This document shows, one piece after another, positions 1 through 11,427 of a stretch of DNA of 64,000 nt (positions are counted from its first letter, which is position 1; each line of letters starts with the position of its first letter). The stretch is from Epiperipatus broadwayi. Lineage: Eukaryota > Onychophora > Udeonychophora > Euonychophora > Peripatidae. The DNA lies in NCBI GenBank assembly GCA_028023455.1, contig JAQFVV010000957.1, positions 1 to 64,000 of the forward strand. Direction: 5' to 3'. The notes under the pieces were generated by a model. It was not told where the DNA came from. It saw nothing but the letters and a program-made list of their open reading frames with translations, and ran no database searches. The position numbers and the translations under genes are program-made.

Positions 1-2820
1 ATGCACAAGATACAGATGTCAGGGCAATAGTGAATGTTGCTAACCTATTTGCCTGAACCCCGCTTCTCCTCTGACTAATGGATAACGCTTGTGATGACAC
101 TAGTAGTCCTTGATTTTAATCCGGCCCAGCTGTAGGTCATGGTTCACAAAGAGACTCAAAATAATAAAGAGTGTTATAGTTAAAGGAAATTAATGATTTT
201 AGAGAGAATTCTGATGATTGCAGAATGGCAGTTGATTTGATTTAGATATTGACTAATAATGGTTTGAACCGTAACAATTATAATCCTTTTGGCAACATTA
301 CAAAGAAGTGAATTTAAATCAAAGTAAAATATTATAAATAACTAGGTAATTAATATTAGAGACTCATGACTAATGGCACCTAAGCTAATTTTAAAATACT
401 ACTACTACAGGAATTTATTAAGAAAATTGAGTCAGAAGGTATGTACTGTTGAGTTTTGTTTATACAATTAAGTTATACTTTTTAATTCATAACAATTACA
501 TACTTTAAATACTCATTAAGTACATTAAATAAATCATGAATTAAATAATATTTGAATATTTCAATTTAGTAGAAAAGCAGATCCAATAAGACATAAATTC
601 TTGCTTTTTGATGTGGCTAAATGCAAGGCATTTAATAAATAAAAGTAGTAAAATTTGTTAATTGGTCTGCCAATAAACCAATCAGCAAGAAATACTATTA
701 GCCTTCAGTAGGTCATAAATAAATCTATTATATTATGATAGATAGATAACAAGAGTGACAGAAGTGTATTTAAAACAGTATTACATTTCAAATATATATA
801 ATGAGTGTGGAAAGCTAAATAGTTCATCTTAAAATAAATTAGATAATCATATTTAATTACATTCATAATTAATATTACTTATTGGTGTAAAGACATGCCA
901 CCCACAGCAGAGAGCATTTCAGGCGCCTGGTAAACAAATATATATATAGAATGACAAAGTCAGTATGATATTATAGATTACAAAGAATGAATGAGTTCTG
1001 TTATGATCCTCTGAGTGGATTTGCTAAAAGAAATCCCTGTAGGCATATAGATGATGAGAGAAATGTTGGCCTCTCCAGCCAAAACATATCTTTGAATAAT
1101 AATAATAATAGATTTGATACGCCTGGTTTCCCATACACATTTTAATGGCAATGCCTGAAAAGGATTCCCATGAGGAAATATGTCTAACAGCACATAGGGG
1201 AAACTTCCCAAAGGTCTTGAGAGGTATAGAAAGTAAAGTGAGAATAACAATAATAAAGAATTGGTTAACTATAAAATACATAATGCCTTAGACATATGTT
1301 ATATAGATAGTCACTAACGATCATAATAAATTAATTCCTGATTAAAATAATCAGCTTCCTGAGATACACAGAAAGTCCCCAGAAACTTTTTGTAAATATT
1401 AAAGAATGAATCAAACAAAGTATGAAAATATAAAGCGAAAAGAAAAGCATTAAAACTAAACTTAATAAATTTGTCATCTACACTTTCTAAGTATTTCATG
1501 TATTGGTAAGTTATCAAATAATTCATATCACTTCCAAGATTAAATAAGTCACCTTTTAATTAATATAAACAGACTGGGTATTAACATCAAACTCACTTAC
1601 TAGTTTAGACAACAAAGATATGAATAAATTGCATCACAAAATTCTTATTTGACATAAATGAAAATATGTCATATAAAAATATATGTTACTGATAAAACAC
1701 TATGATAGATGTGCTTTCAATGATTCTCTTTTAATATTTTTCTGTTTTATTAGAAATCATGATAGATTTTACTTAACTGACTTCTAGTCAATAAAATTCT
1801 ATTCTTCTTTCAGGAAGAATATATACACTTTGCTAAGATAATGTCAAGATATCTCACTTAAAACAATTTCAATCATTTAAAATAAATTTATAATATGAGG
1901 TACAAAACTAAATGAGCTTTCTCCATTAATTAATTTAATGAAATAATTTTCCTAAATGATTTTTAACTGGTGGTATAAGAGGGAAAGGGTTTAAAGTTAG
2001 TTGTTTGGTTGAATTTTATACTTGGCAGTTTCAGTAAGTCATCAATATTATTATAAATAAAACCAATAAAAAATTAAGAGTACTTCCCACATCAAAGTAG
2101 CTGTGTCTTTATAAAATTAATAATTTTAAACTCATGAAAAAAATTAAAAGACGATTTTAATATTATGTTAAGCTGTATAAAGACAAGATATAGAAAATAC
2201 AATTTTGATTTAAAAAAAAAACAAAGTAAGCTAGAATCAGAGGCTTGTAAAATTGAGGTTACCTAAACTAATCAGTAGACATTCATGGCTTGAAACAGCA
2301 GTTATAAATCAGATCATTTAGCAGGCTTCCTTAACACAGTACTGTCTCCAGACCAGTGCTGAGAGTGATCATGAATGGCATGTGATGAGCGGTGGAAACA
2401 GAGCTCAAACTAAATGTCAATCTTTTCACCCCATCATTTTTAGGAACAATGTACTATAAATAATCAATTCTCTTCAGTGAACTGTTCTTCAATATCCCTT
2501 ATCAAATTTTTTAATAGTTTATATCTGATCCAATCTTATCTATTAACCAACTGCAAGGACATTTGCTGGCAATTTTCTCTGTAGTCAGTGTTCATGAAGT
2601 GGAAATCTACAATCCTGTATTAAACATACAATTGAGGGTTCATTTTGCTAATTAACAACAATTGTCAATAAATATATTTTAATTCATCATATATCAGTTT
2701 CTGTCTCATTATTAAATCAATCCAATTCACTAATTGCCCATAAGTATTCATTAGTAAAGCCCCTATTATTTAAATATGTTAGATTTTATCTGCGGAATGT
2801 CTAGTATTTATGTTGTTTAT
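1..2820. other. AT-rich intergenic DNA, no gene recognised
   Basis: Reading frames here are at most 90 residues, rich in codons forced by AT composition, and show no family motif. I see short simple repeats (an AAT run near 1097-1110, a short TA run near 940) but no transposon ends or RNA gene. The stretch 2830-3060 just before the LINE is less AT-rich and carries one tRNA-like B-box, described in the findings. Confidence 0.6.
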
Positions 2821-3059
2821 ATATATGTTTAAGTCCATGAGTCTTATTGTTTTCTCCGATTTGCTAGTGGGCCGGATGAAGAATTAAATCTCGTGTGCTA
2901 CCATTGTTATGTTATCCATTGGGTGTTAGATCTGGTGCTTGGAGAGTGGGTTCGAATCCAGGCTGGTCCCTGACCTAAATCTCGGGCTTGACTGGGTTTG
3001 AAGTACATTTTGTGAGTTCCAGCTCGTGTTAGATAGATAAGCATGTTTTGACTGGCTCA

Positions 3060-4605
3060 GTACCTCCTATATCTATTACATCTTCCGAATTGCCTTGAAT
3101 TTTAAATGAAGAAGTGAGACATGCAATTAAGTGTATGAAGAAAGGAAAGGCTCCAGGAAATGATGGAATTATAATTGATATATTAAAAGAAGCAGGTGAA
3201 GAAATAGAAACAATTTTAGCAAAGTTATATACCAAGTGTCTAAATGATAAAGATGTACCGGAAGATTGGAAGAATGCAGTAATAATATTAATATTTAAAA
3301 AAGGTAATAAAGAAGATATTAGAAATTACAGACCTATCAGCCTCTTATCAGTTTTATATAAAATTTTTACCAAGATAATTACAACTCGTCTACAGAGAAC
3401 TTTGGATTTCCACCAACCAAGAGAACAAGCTGGATTTAAAAGTGGTTTTAGTACAATAGATCATATCCAGGTATTGAGAGAAGTCATAGAAAGGACAAAC
3501 GAATATGAGTTGTCATTATGTTTTGGATTTGTAGATTATGAAAAGGCATTCGATTCTATACACATCTGTTCAGTGATTAAAGCATTGGATCATCAAGGTA
3601 TAGATCCAGAATATTGTCATATTTTAAAGAATATTTATAAAAATGCAACAGCAACAATTAGATTACACAATGATACTGGAAAAATCAACATTGAGAAAGG
3701 TGTAAGACAAGGTGACTCCATATCTCCAAAACTCTTTACAGCAGTGCTGCAAGAAGTATTTTGTGGATTAAAATGGGAAACTAAAGGAGTGAAAGACAAT
3801 AGAGATTATTTAAGTCATTTAGCTTTCGCAGATGATGTAGTTGTTTTTGCAAATAATGCTTCAGAGCTGCAGGAAATGTTGCAGGAGTTAGCAGATGAAA
3901 GTAGAAAAGTAAGACTAAAGATAAATGTTAAAAAGACTAAAGTAATGTTTAATCGATTTGCTCAAAATATGAAAATAAAGATTGATTATGAAGAATTAGA
4001 AGAAGTTAACAGTTACAAATACCTTGGTCAGATTATTAATACAGATGGAAACATAATGGAGGAAATTAATCATAGAATTAAACTTGGTTGGAGTGCTTTT
4101 GGTAGAAATAACTTGATACTAAAAGGAAATATGCCTATGTGTTTGAAAAGGATGGTTTTTAACAAAGGTGTTTTACCAGTTCTTACTTATGGATCTGAGA
4201 CTTGGACACTTAATAGAAGAGCAATACAGAGACTTCAGACCACTCAAAGGTGTATGGAGAGATGTATGTTGGGAGTAACAAGAAGAGATCGAAAACGCAA
4301 TGTATGGGTAAGACAACAAACAGGTGTTACTGACCTTATTGAAAAAATTAAAAGATTGAAATGGAGTTTGGCTGGACATGTTTCTAGAAGAGATGATAAT
4401 AGATGGACAATTGAAATTTTAAACTGGATTCCAAGAGATTGTAAAAGATCCAGAAAGAGACCACATGTGAGATGGATGGATGAAATAAGAAAATGTGTAG
4501 GGGTGTTGTGGAGAAGAGAAGCTAAAGATCGGAGAAGATGGATTAAACTTGGAGAGACCTTCATCCTGCAGTGGATTGATAATGGTTGATGATGATGATG
4601 ATGAT
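3060..4605 (+). mobile_element. RTE-like LINE, copy 1, 5'-truncated
   Basis: This is the 3' part of a non-LTR retrotransposon. Its similarity to the minus-strand copy at 35174-37195 begins at about 3060, inside the region before the RT domain, so the endonuclease and most of the 5' end are missing. The 3' end is a short TGA/GAT tandem run (about 4586-4604), a tail typical of RTE-clade elements instead of a long poly-A. Nucleotide similarity to copy 2 is very high by eye, so the family was recently active. I could not identify a target-site duplication for this copy. Confidence 0.88.
3114..4589 (+). pseudogene. RTE-type LINE reverse transcriptase (truncated ORF2)
   Basis: The open frame runs 491 residues and contains the complete RT core. 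Visible motifs are NYRPISLLS (71-79), the first catalytic Asp in FVDYEKAFDS (D141), GVRQGDSISP (196-205), the FADD active site (D240, D241), and YKYLGQII (301-308). The thumb and C-terminal region carries GSETWTLN and a basic tail with RPHVRWMDEIRK, typical of RTE-like endonuclease-reverse transcriptases. The nominal start is a GTG in the middle of the protein; the frame continues upstream to a TGA at 3096-3098 where copy 2 has an Arg codon. So this is a truncated coding remnant with an intact RT domain, lacking the N-terminal apurinic-type endonuclease. It would act in the nucleus by target-primed reverse transcription if complete. Confidence 0.9.
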
Positions 4606-4644
4606 ATATATATAATAAATAAAATATCCGTTAATTAAAAATAA

Positions 4645-4790
4645 TATTGTAATTATAATTGAAAAATATTTTTAATGGTTTATAAATAATTACAAACAAT
4701 CTTAAAATCTGCAGAAGTACTTCTGTGGATTTTAAGATTGTTTGTAATTATTTATAAACCGTTAAAAATATTATTTCAATTATAATTATA
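4645..4790. repeat. Hairpin made of PLE terminal sequence
   Basis: Two arms of about 70 bp are almost perfect reverse complements around CAGAAGTACTTCTG at about 4712-4725. Each arm matches the terminal sequence seen once at about 38101-38185, next to the PLE palindrome at 37228-38118 (shared: AAGTACTTCTGT, TTTGTAA, AACCGTTAAA, TTTCAATTATAATTA). It therefore looks like a minimal head-to-head dimer of that element's 3' terminus, with no coding sequence left. Confidence 0.75.
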
Positions 4791-4854
4791 TATATATATA
4801 TGATAAACAAACCAAGTTATAAATTTTATAACTTGCTTTAGCTTGCATTTTATG

Positions 4855-5084
4855 TTCACTAGATGGAGCTTTAACAATAGCCCACTATCAAGCTTAGTTT
4901 ACATAAACACTGAAAGAGATAGAATTCAATATCTCTTTCAAATTGTCTTCAACTTTTAAACCATGGTTTCAAGCTAATTGGCCTACATCAGTAAAGGGTA
5001 GAAAGACCAGAAGCTCTATCTCTCTCAGTGTTTATGTAAACTAAGCTTGATAGTGGGGCTATTGGTAAAACTCCATCTTGTGAA
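4855..5084. mobile_element. Foldback / MITE-like element, 230 bp
   Basis: Left arm 4855-4921 and right arm 5014-5084 are imperfect reverse complements (shared core AGCTTAGTTTACATAAACAC), separated by about 92 bp of unrelated sequence. The outer ends read TTCACTAGATGGAG and CTCCATCTTGTGAA. It is flanked on the right by (TA)n. No coding capacity. The family is unrecognised and the target-site duplication is obscured by TA repeats. Confidence 0.65.
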
Positions 5085-5115
5085 TATATATATATATATA
5101 TATCTTCCGATCTGA

Positions 5116-5166
<51 letters not shown>
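5083..5166. repeat. (TA)n tract with interruption
   Basis: Two TA tracts (5083-5102 and 5117-5166) are separated by a short unique piece containing CTTCCGATCT. The second tract is enclosed in a palindrome, CTGATTAATAT...ATATTAATCAG. Confidence 0.9.
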
Positions 5167-5167
<1 letters not shown>

Positions 5168-5689
5168 TCAGACCAACCTACCAACCCCTCAATTGGTCGA
5201 TTTTATTTCCTGATGAGCATATTACAGGACGGAAATAAAAATTGGCATTACCCAATGTTTATCTTACCCCCTACAACAATATTTTCTGATCATCAGAGGA
5301 TGTTATATTAAAGAGACTGGAAACATTTAGAACATTTGTCTGTTTGTTTTTTCAAATGGTGCTACTAGAGTTTCAGCTTACCACAGCCTTATCTTTTCAG
5401 ATCTGATTATGCTGAACATAGCTTAGGAGCATGAAATTTTTGTGAACAAATGCAATAAATGATCAGTGATGTGAAATGAAACTGACTAGATAGACAGTTT
5501 TAGATAAAAATGATTTATTTATTTAACAACAAAGTTTATTGCCAGTTTATCTTTGGATTTAAATTTTCCTATAGGCACATATATTCCTAGGCTAGCTTAA
5601 TTTATGTTTAATCATTCTTTTACTAATCATCAATGATAGTTACAATAAGTTCTTCAGTTATAAATTCTGTATAAAATATTAATCATTCA
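5167..5689. other. No gene recognised
   Basis: Moderately AT-rich sequence between a (TA)n tract and the minisatellite. I see no reading frame of note, inverted repeat or transposon motif. Confidence 0.5.
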
Positions 5690-6099
5690 TTCTGGTGTAT
5701 GGATGTAGATCTCAGTCATTCATCTTTGATCCAGATATATGGATGTCGATGCAAGTCATCCATTTATTTAATGCATCATTGATCCAGATAAATGGATGTA
5801 CATTTAAGTCATTCATTTATTTAATGCATATTTGATACAAGTATATGGATCTACATTTCAAGTCACTCAGTTATTTAACATCTTTGATCCAAGCATATGG
5901 ATGTACATTTATGTCATTCTCTTTTATCAACATATTAATTATCTAATTCAGGTTTGTAGATTTAAGTCATTCATTTATTTATTTCGTTATTGTTTCATGT
6001 ATATGGATGTAGATTCTTATATCAAAATATTAATTATCTAATTCAAGTTTGTAAATTTAAGTCATCCATTTATTTAACATCTTTGATCCAAGTATATGG

Positions 6100-6126
<27 letters not shown>
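5690..6126. repeat. Degenerate minisatellite, about 60-65 bp period
   Basis: About six diverged units share the order TTTGATCCAAGTATATGGATGTA, then AAGTCATTCATTTATTTAA. Unit length varies by indels, and a TTAATTATCTAATTCA insert occurs twice. The array ends in a TA tract at 6101-6126. An ATG frame inside it (5832-6041) is only repeat translation. Confidence 0.8.
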
Positions 6127-6130
<4 letters not shown>

Positions 6131-6199
6131 CATCATTCACTTATTCAAAATATTAATCCTTGTAGATAGATTCATATTGGAAAAGGAACATATGCAACT

Positions 6200-6490
6200 T
6201 AATTTTTTTATAGAAATATTCTCAATTGGAGTATTATAAAGGTATATTCAAATCCTTTGCATATTTAAAGTAGAAGCATATTCAGTTTAATTTTAGATAG
6301 AAGCGCCTTCAATCCATGAATTATAAAGTATATTTAATCCCTGTGCACATATGAAGTAAAAGCATATTCAATTTAATTTTTACATAGGAAGATTTTTAAT
6401 CTGAGTATTATAAAAGTATATTTAATCCCTGCATATATTTGAATTAGAAGCATATTCAATTTAATTTTTATATAGAAGCATTACAAATTC
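6200..6490. repeat. Second tandem repeat, about 96 bp period, three units
   Basis: Three diverged units share AAGCATATTCAATTTAATTTT, then ATAGAAG, then a GTATTATAAA-like block and TATATTTAATCCCTG. They start near 6200, 6296 and 6391. No coding potential. The array directly follows the first minisatellite but has a different unit. Confidence 0.75.
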
Positions 6491-6742
6491 TTTATTCATG
6501 TATATATAAATCCATCTTTAATTAACTCACATATTATATTTTTCATTTATTTTCAAACCAATATTTTTAAGTTCTTAAAATTAGTATAATTATTATTCTT
6601 TAAAAAATATTATCTTCTTATTTTTTATTTAAATCAATCATTTAGATAATTGCATTTTGTTTTATATGTTAATTATTTCAATAAATGCATTTTTCAAAAG
6701 TATATTTAAATATTTTATATGGCGTGATGTTTTTATAAACAA

Positions 6743-6931
6743 TAATATTTAAACAGCATTAAACTGTTGCACATGCGCTTTGGATTTTAAATATAAAATG
6801 AATGAATACTAACACTTCAACCACATATATTTTCCAAAGACTTTATCATGTGGTTGAAGTGTTAGTATTCATTCATTTTATTTTTAAAATCCAAAGTGCA
6901 TGTGCAACAGTTTAATGCTGTTTAAATATTA
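6743..6931. mobile_element. Foldback / MITE-like element, 189 bp
   Basis: Arms 6743-6826 and 6848-6931 are 84 bp each, nearly perfect reverse complements with a 21-bp loop. Each arm contains AAACAGCATTAAACTGTTGC and CACTTCAACCACAT or their complements. The transcript or single strand would fold into one long hairpin. No coding capacity and no recognised family. Confidence 0.8.
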
Positions 6932-7697
6932 TATTTAAATATTATAAATGTACCTAATTTTTTCTTACCCTGATGTTTAATGGTCAGTGTTTTTTTTAAA
7001 TATTCACATCAAGAAGGGTGGGCTGAATGGCACACATAATTACTGCTGCTGTTTACTTCCACGTTTTCTGATTTCTGGGCCTCACATGGTTGGAGAGGGA
7101 GGAAGAATACTTTTAGCCACTCATTCTGGAGTTTTCCAAATTAATAATATGCTTTTCTATTATTCAGTTATACTATAAGTTTATCTTCTGTTGATGATAA
7201 CCGCAGTTTCCAACTTGGTTATTTTAGAATTCCAACAGTAATTAATTGTGTGGCACTAACTACAATGTTTAACAGGTCTCACTCTTGACCATAATAATAA
7301 GTGATTGTACTGAAACTCACTTATCTAATTATAGCTACTCTGTTTATCTCTTCTGCTTCCTGTGTTTTTTCAATTTTAATCTTTCCCCTCATATCTCCCA
7401 TGTTTTAAAAACACATGATTAATAGCCCAAGGCAATGAAGTGACAATATCTTTAAGTGGTTTTACTTTGAAATATGAAAACATATAGCTCTATAATAAAT
7501 TGTATCTGTAATATTTTTTTTACATTATATTTTTTTATTTGTTTTTATAACACAATTAGAAAAGTGATTTTAATTTACTGTCACTTGCTTCTTTATTTAA
7601 ATTTTTATTTATGGAACCACATCAGTTTTATTTTTAATTTAAACTAATTTAACAGGGGGGGGGATCTTTAAAATATTTATGTGAAACAATATGTCAG

Positions 7698-7702
<5 letters not shown>
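6932..7702. other. No gene recognised
   Basis: Contains a slightly less AT-rich patch at 7010-7150 with a 63-codon frame that has no recognisable motif, and a G run at 7655-7663. Nothing else can be supported. Confidence 0.5.

Positions 7703-7748
<46 letters not shown>
7703..7748. repeat. (TA)n microsatellite
   Basis: About 23 uninterrupted TA units at the left boundary of the PLE palindrome. Confidence 0.97.
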
Positions 7749-7751
<3 letters not shown>

Positions 7752-8062
7752 GACTATTTGTAAAACAGTAATTAGATATATTTTAAAAAAAATATCCACT
7801 TAGGAGCACTTTCGACTATCCTCTTAGTCCTTGTCAACTAACACTTTGAAAGGCTAACCTTCTCACAATTCTGTGATCTTAACATTTGCTCACTGTCTGT
7901 TAATTAAGTTATGTTTGTATTTGTATATTAGCATAGCTTCCTTTATTTTTCTTTTGTTGTTAGTTTTTTTCAATTTGCAATATTTTCACATTATTGTAAT
8001 CGAAGTTAAAACCATAAATACATGATTTATCATGGTCATGAAAAATGGATACTGAAACATTA

Positions 8063-8422
8063 TTATCTACTTTGCAATTTTATTTTAATTTCTAAACCCT
8101 TTTTAACAATAGCCAGTGTACATTTTGATTCACTTATATATCCATTACCACACTTACATATCCATTTATAAATGATACAATTTTTATTTATAAATGAGTT
8201 TATATCTTTAGAATTATTTATTAATTTGTTTAATGCAATATCACATATACCTTTATAAATCTTCCATATAAAATTTACTTGATCATTTGAAATGTCTGGT
8301 ATAAATATCCAAATTTTTTTTATTAGCAGGAGGATGAATATTATTATTAAATTTTTTATTCTTATATGTTGTATTAAAATCCCTAATAATATTATGCATA
8401 TGATTATAATTGTAATGAACAT
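8063..8422 (-). pseudogene. PLE GIY-YIG endonuclease remnant (left arm)
   Basis: The 119-residue frame contains a pattern of the Penelope C-terminus. A WIFIPDIS segment aligns with the W/F-x-x-x-P-F-x-x segment that precedes the nuclease. It is followed by a DIALNKLINNSKDI linker, then C-x-C-x-x-x-Y-I-S-E-S, a degenerate form of the C-x-x-C...YIGET block. In complete elements this nuclease makes the nick that primes reverse transcription. Here the Gly of the second half-motif and the downstream catalytic Arg/His/Glu are not all visible. The N-terminal part of the frame is low-complexity Ile/Leu and probably not original coding sequence. Assignment rests on comparison with the better preserved copy at 17573-17920. 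Confidence 0.6.
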
Positions 8423-8754
8423 TTAACAATTCATTCGAATATATTTCAATATATTTGCCATTATGTAATGATTATTTGCAAAGACTATTATTTTTAAATA
8501 AGAAAGATTTCAAACCTGCTATTTTATGTGACAGTGACAGTCTTGATTTATGTGGAATATAGCCTCTTTTTACTATTGGTTTAATGGACATACAGTAATC
8601 CAACATACATTGATTTCTAGTTATTCTAAGATCAAGACACTGAATGTACATTAAAATACTTAGAAATCAATGTATGATAGATTACTGTATGACCATTAAA
8701 CCAATAGTAAAAATAAGTTATATTCCATATAAATCAAGAGTGACAATGTCACCT

Positions 8755-9270
8755 AAAGTGGCAGGCTTGATGTATTTCTTATTTAGAAATAATAGATTTT
8801 GCAAATATTCATAGGATAAAGGCAAAAATATTAAAAGATATTCAAATGAATTGTTAATGTTGGTTACAATTATAATCCTATAAATAATGCTATTAGAGAT
8901 TTTAATATAAGATATAAGAATAAAAATTTTAATAATAATATTGATCCTCTTGCTAATAAAAAATATGGATATCAATACCATATATTTCGAATTATCAAGT
9001 AAAGTTTATAATGAAGATTTATAAAGGTATATATGATATTGCATTTTCTGCATTAAACAAATTAATAAATAATTCTAACGATAAAACCTCATTTATAAAT
9101 AAAAATTGTATCATTTATAAATGCACATGTAGATGTGGTAATAGATATACATGTGAATTGAGATTTACATAGAAAACAGAAACTAAAAAAAACATTTGCT
9201 GTTGTTAAAAATAGTTCAGAAACTAAAACAAAATTGCAAAGTAGATAATAATGTTTCAGCATCTGTTTTT
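8755..9270 (+). pseudogene. PLE linker and GIY-YIG remnant (right arm)
   Basis: Read on the plus strand with several stops and frame changes, this arm gives FCKYS, DKGKNI and SNELL, then KIYKGIYDIAF, INNSNDKTSFINKNCIIYK, CTCRCG and a degenerate YTCE. These are the same blocks as in the left arm and in the linker piece at 34995-35160. It is non-functional. It shows that the arm extends upstream of the nuclease into the linker between RT and GIY-YIG, but not into RT. Confidence 0.6.
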
Positions 9271-9565
9271 CATGACTATAATAAAAAATGTATTCATGGT
9301 TTTAACTTCAATTACAATAACATGAAAATATTGCAAATTGAAAAAAAATAACAAAAGAAAAATAAAGGAAGCTATGCTAATATGCAAATACAAACATGAC
9401 TCAATTAACTGGCATGCAGCAAATGTTAAGACCACAGTATTGTGGGAAGGTTAGCCTTTCAAAGTGTTAGTTGAAAAAGACTATGAGGATAGTCAAAAGT
9501 GCTCCCAAGTGGATAAAAGTTTTAAAGTATATTTAATTACTGTATTTATAAATATTCAATTATAT

Positions 9566-10281
9566 AATTACTTATATTGTTTTGAAGAAATACAGACATG
9601 GAATTATAATATGTGGAGTTTACTGGTGAGGATACCAAGAATAAATGCCTATCATTGTTGTACTATCAATCTGATATATAAATCACATCTACATTGGAAA
9701 GAGCAAAGATTCTTAGCACATAACAATTGGAAGAGGAGACAACATTGAACAAACAAGGACAATTCTAACAATGAATAAAATAATGTCTATTACTAATGTA
9801 ACAAAATATAGTATATAGTTCAATTTATAGAATTTAAAAACACCAGAGTTTAAATATGACAGAGTTTTAATGTATTTTAATTCAAAACAATAATTCAAAT
9901 ATATCCACATTTGAATACAGTCGCTTAAATAAATGCTTTTGAATAGTAATGAACCCTTTTTATGTGAGCATTTAGTGCATTTGATATGTGGTAATTAAAA
10001 TATTATACTTCCTCCATAATTCTCATAATAATATTGCATTATTTCTCAAACTTGATAATGACTCTGTGATTTATCTAGATGTGCACACATATGCATTTCA
10101 CTTTTCATGAAACAAACATTCAACAATAAAGCAGCTTTAATCACTATACATGTTCCAACATGCAATATATTCCACGAATTAAGTCTATATGCTGTGCATT
10201 TGATTCAGACACTAAAAATATAGAATTATAATATATAGAACTCTTAATGAACCATATTTTAAAGCAAAATTATATATATAT
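9566..10281. other. No gene recognised
   Basis: AT-rich spacer between the PLE palindrome and the gag-only LTR element. Small frames (94 and 65 residues) overlap the palindrome edge and have no motif. Confidence 0.5.
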
Positions 10282-11375
10282 TATACCGGATACTCAATCT
10301 ATTCTGAAACAGATGGCGCCACCAGACCACTACGTGTCTGGAAAATTTGTTTACTGTAATCAGAATAGATGATGATGATGGTTTGCGCCAACTAGACTCA
10401 GGGAGAAACAAGAGATCTTAAATTGTTTACACAATTGAGACAAAAGCACAAAGACAAACATCAGCCAAATTAAGTTAAACATATTTCATAAATTTTATTA
10501 CGAGAAAATAAATTATTAAATATAAGTTTATGACATAATAAATGTGAGTTAACTCAGGTGTGTACCAGAAATACTAAAAGCAAAGCTATGACAGACTGAC
10601 TGATCTTCTAATAAACAAAGTTAAAAGGGAGGAAGCAAATTTCATTCAGCAGAGGATTCACTTAAACACTGGTTTTCCCTTTCAGATACTTAAACCATAT
10701 GCCCTTGAAATAGATCAAATAACCAGTGCCGATGAGCTGTTCGAGATCCAAACATGGTCAGATCTTGAATGTCCTTATATCGGTATGAACTGCACCAATT
10801 ACTATATTTAAAATAACGGCGATTGATTCACCCCAAGAACAATCAAAAAATATCATTGAAATGAAGAAACAATTAAACTGGTGAATTCCAGCCAAACGAT
10901 TGGTGAAAATTACTTTAAAATTAATAATTAATGGTCTCAATAAGAGACAAGTAAATGATTAGAAAACAGTTACATCTGTCCCAGCAAATAACGAAAAGAA
11001 AATAAACTTACAAACAAATTCTGAGTACACGCTCTGATAAATTTAAAGCACGTAATAAATACACAAATGAATTTATTGGAGAGTGCACGGAGTACGAAAA
11101 TCTTAAAAGTTGTAAACACTTTAGCAGAACAAAAGTATCGCTCACCTGTAATTTAAGAAAGGATAAATTTTATCTTCCTGCTGACGATTTATAAAATTAC
11201 AAAGAAAAACACAATTCTAATTTCCGCTTTTAGAGATCTTAGAAATGAAATCTCCACCTGCGAAAATCAGACAATAAAGTTGTCAGCCAAAAGATTTTGG
11301 ATGTTAAGCACTAGGGTAAACACAGAGTATAAAATTACAAATTAATTATTGAATACTAAATAATTACAGATAAGC

Positions 11376-11427
<52 letters not shown>

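Larger units (their letters stand above)
7748..9565. mobile_element. Penelope-like element 3' ends in head-to-head palindrome
   Basis: Left arm 7748-8620 and right arm 8659-9565 are imperfect reverse complements of about 0.9 kb with a 38-bp spacer. The outer ends (CACTTAGGAGCACTTTCGAC on the left and its complement near 9500) and the inner ends (ACATTGATTTCTAG against CTTAGAAATCAATGT) both match. Each arm codes outward for the C-terminal region of a Penelope-like polyprotein, namely linker plus GIY-YIG endonuclease and tail. No RT motif is present in either arm, so both are 3' fragments joined by their 5' sides. Divergence between arms is substantial, so the structure is not an assembly mirror artefact. 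Confidence 0.78.

Noticed and set aside
978-1526. Frames of 70-90 residues on the minus strand
   Set aside because: Overlapping in different frames, AT-driven composition, no motif or conservation signal.
4173-4564. Minus-strand frames of 68 and 106 residues
   Set aside because: Antisense shadows of the RTE reverse transcriptase on the plus strand.
5832-6041. 69-residue frame
   Set aside because: It lies wholly in the 60-65-bp minisatellite and reflects repeat units.
5690-6490. CRISPR-like array
   Set aside because: Repeats are degenerate and contiguous, with no unique spacers; the DNA is eukaryotic.
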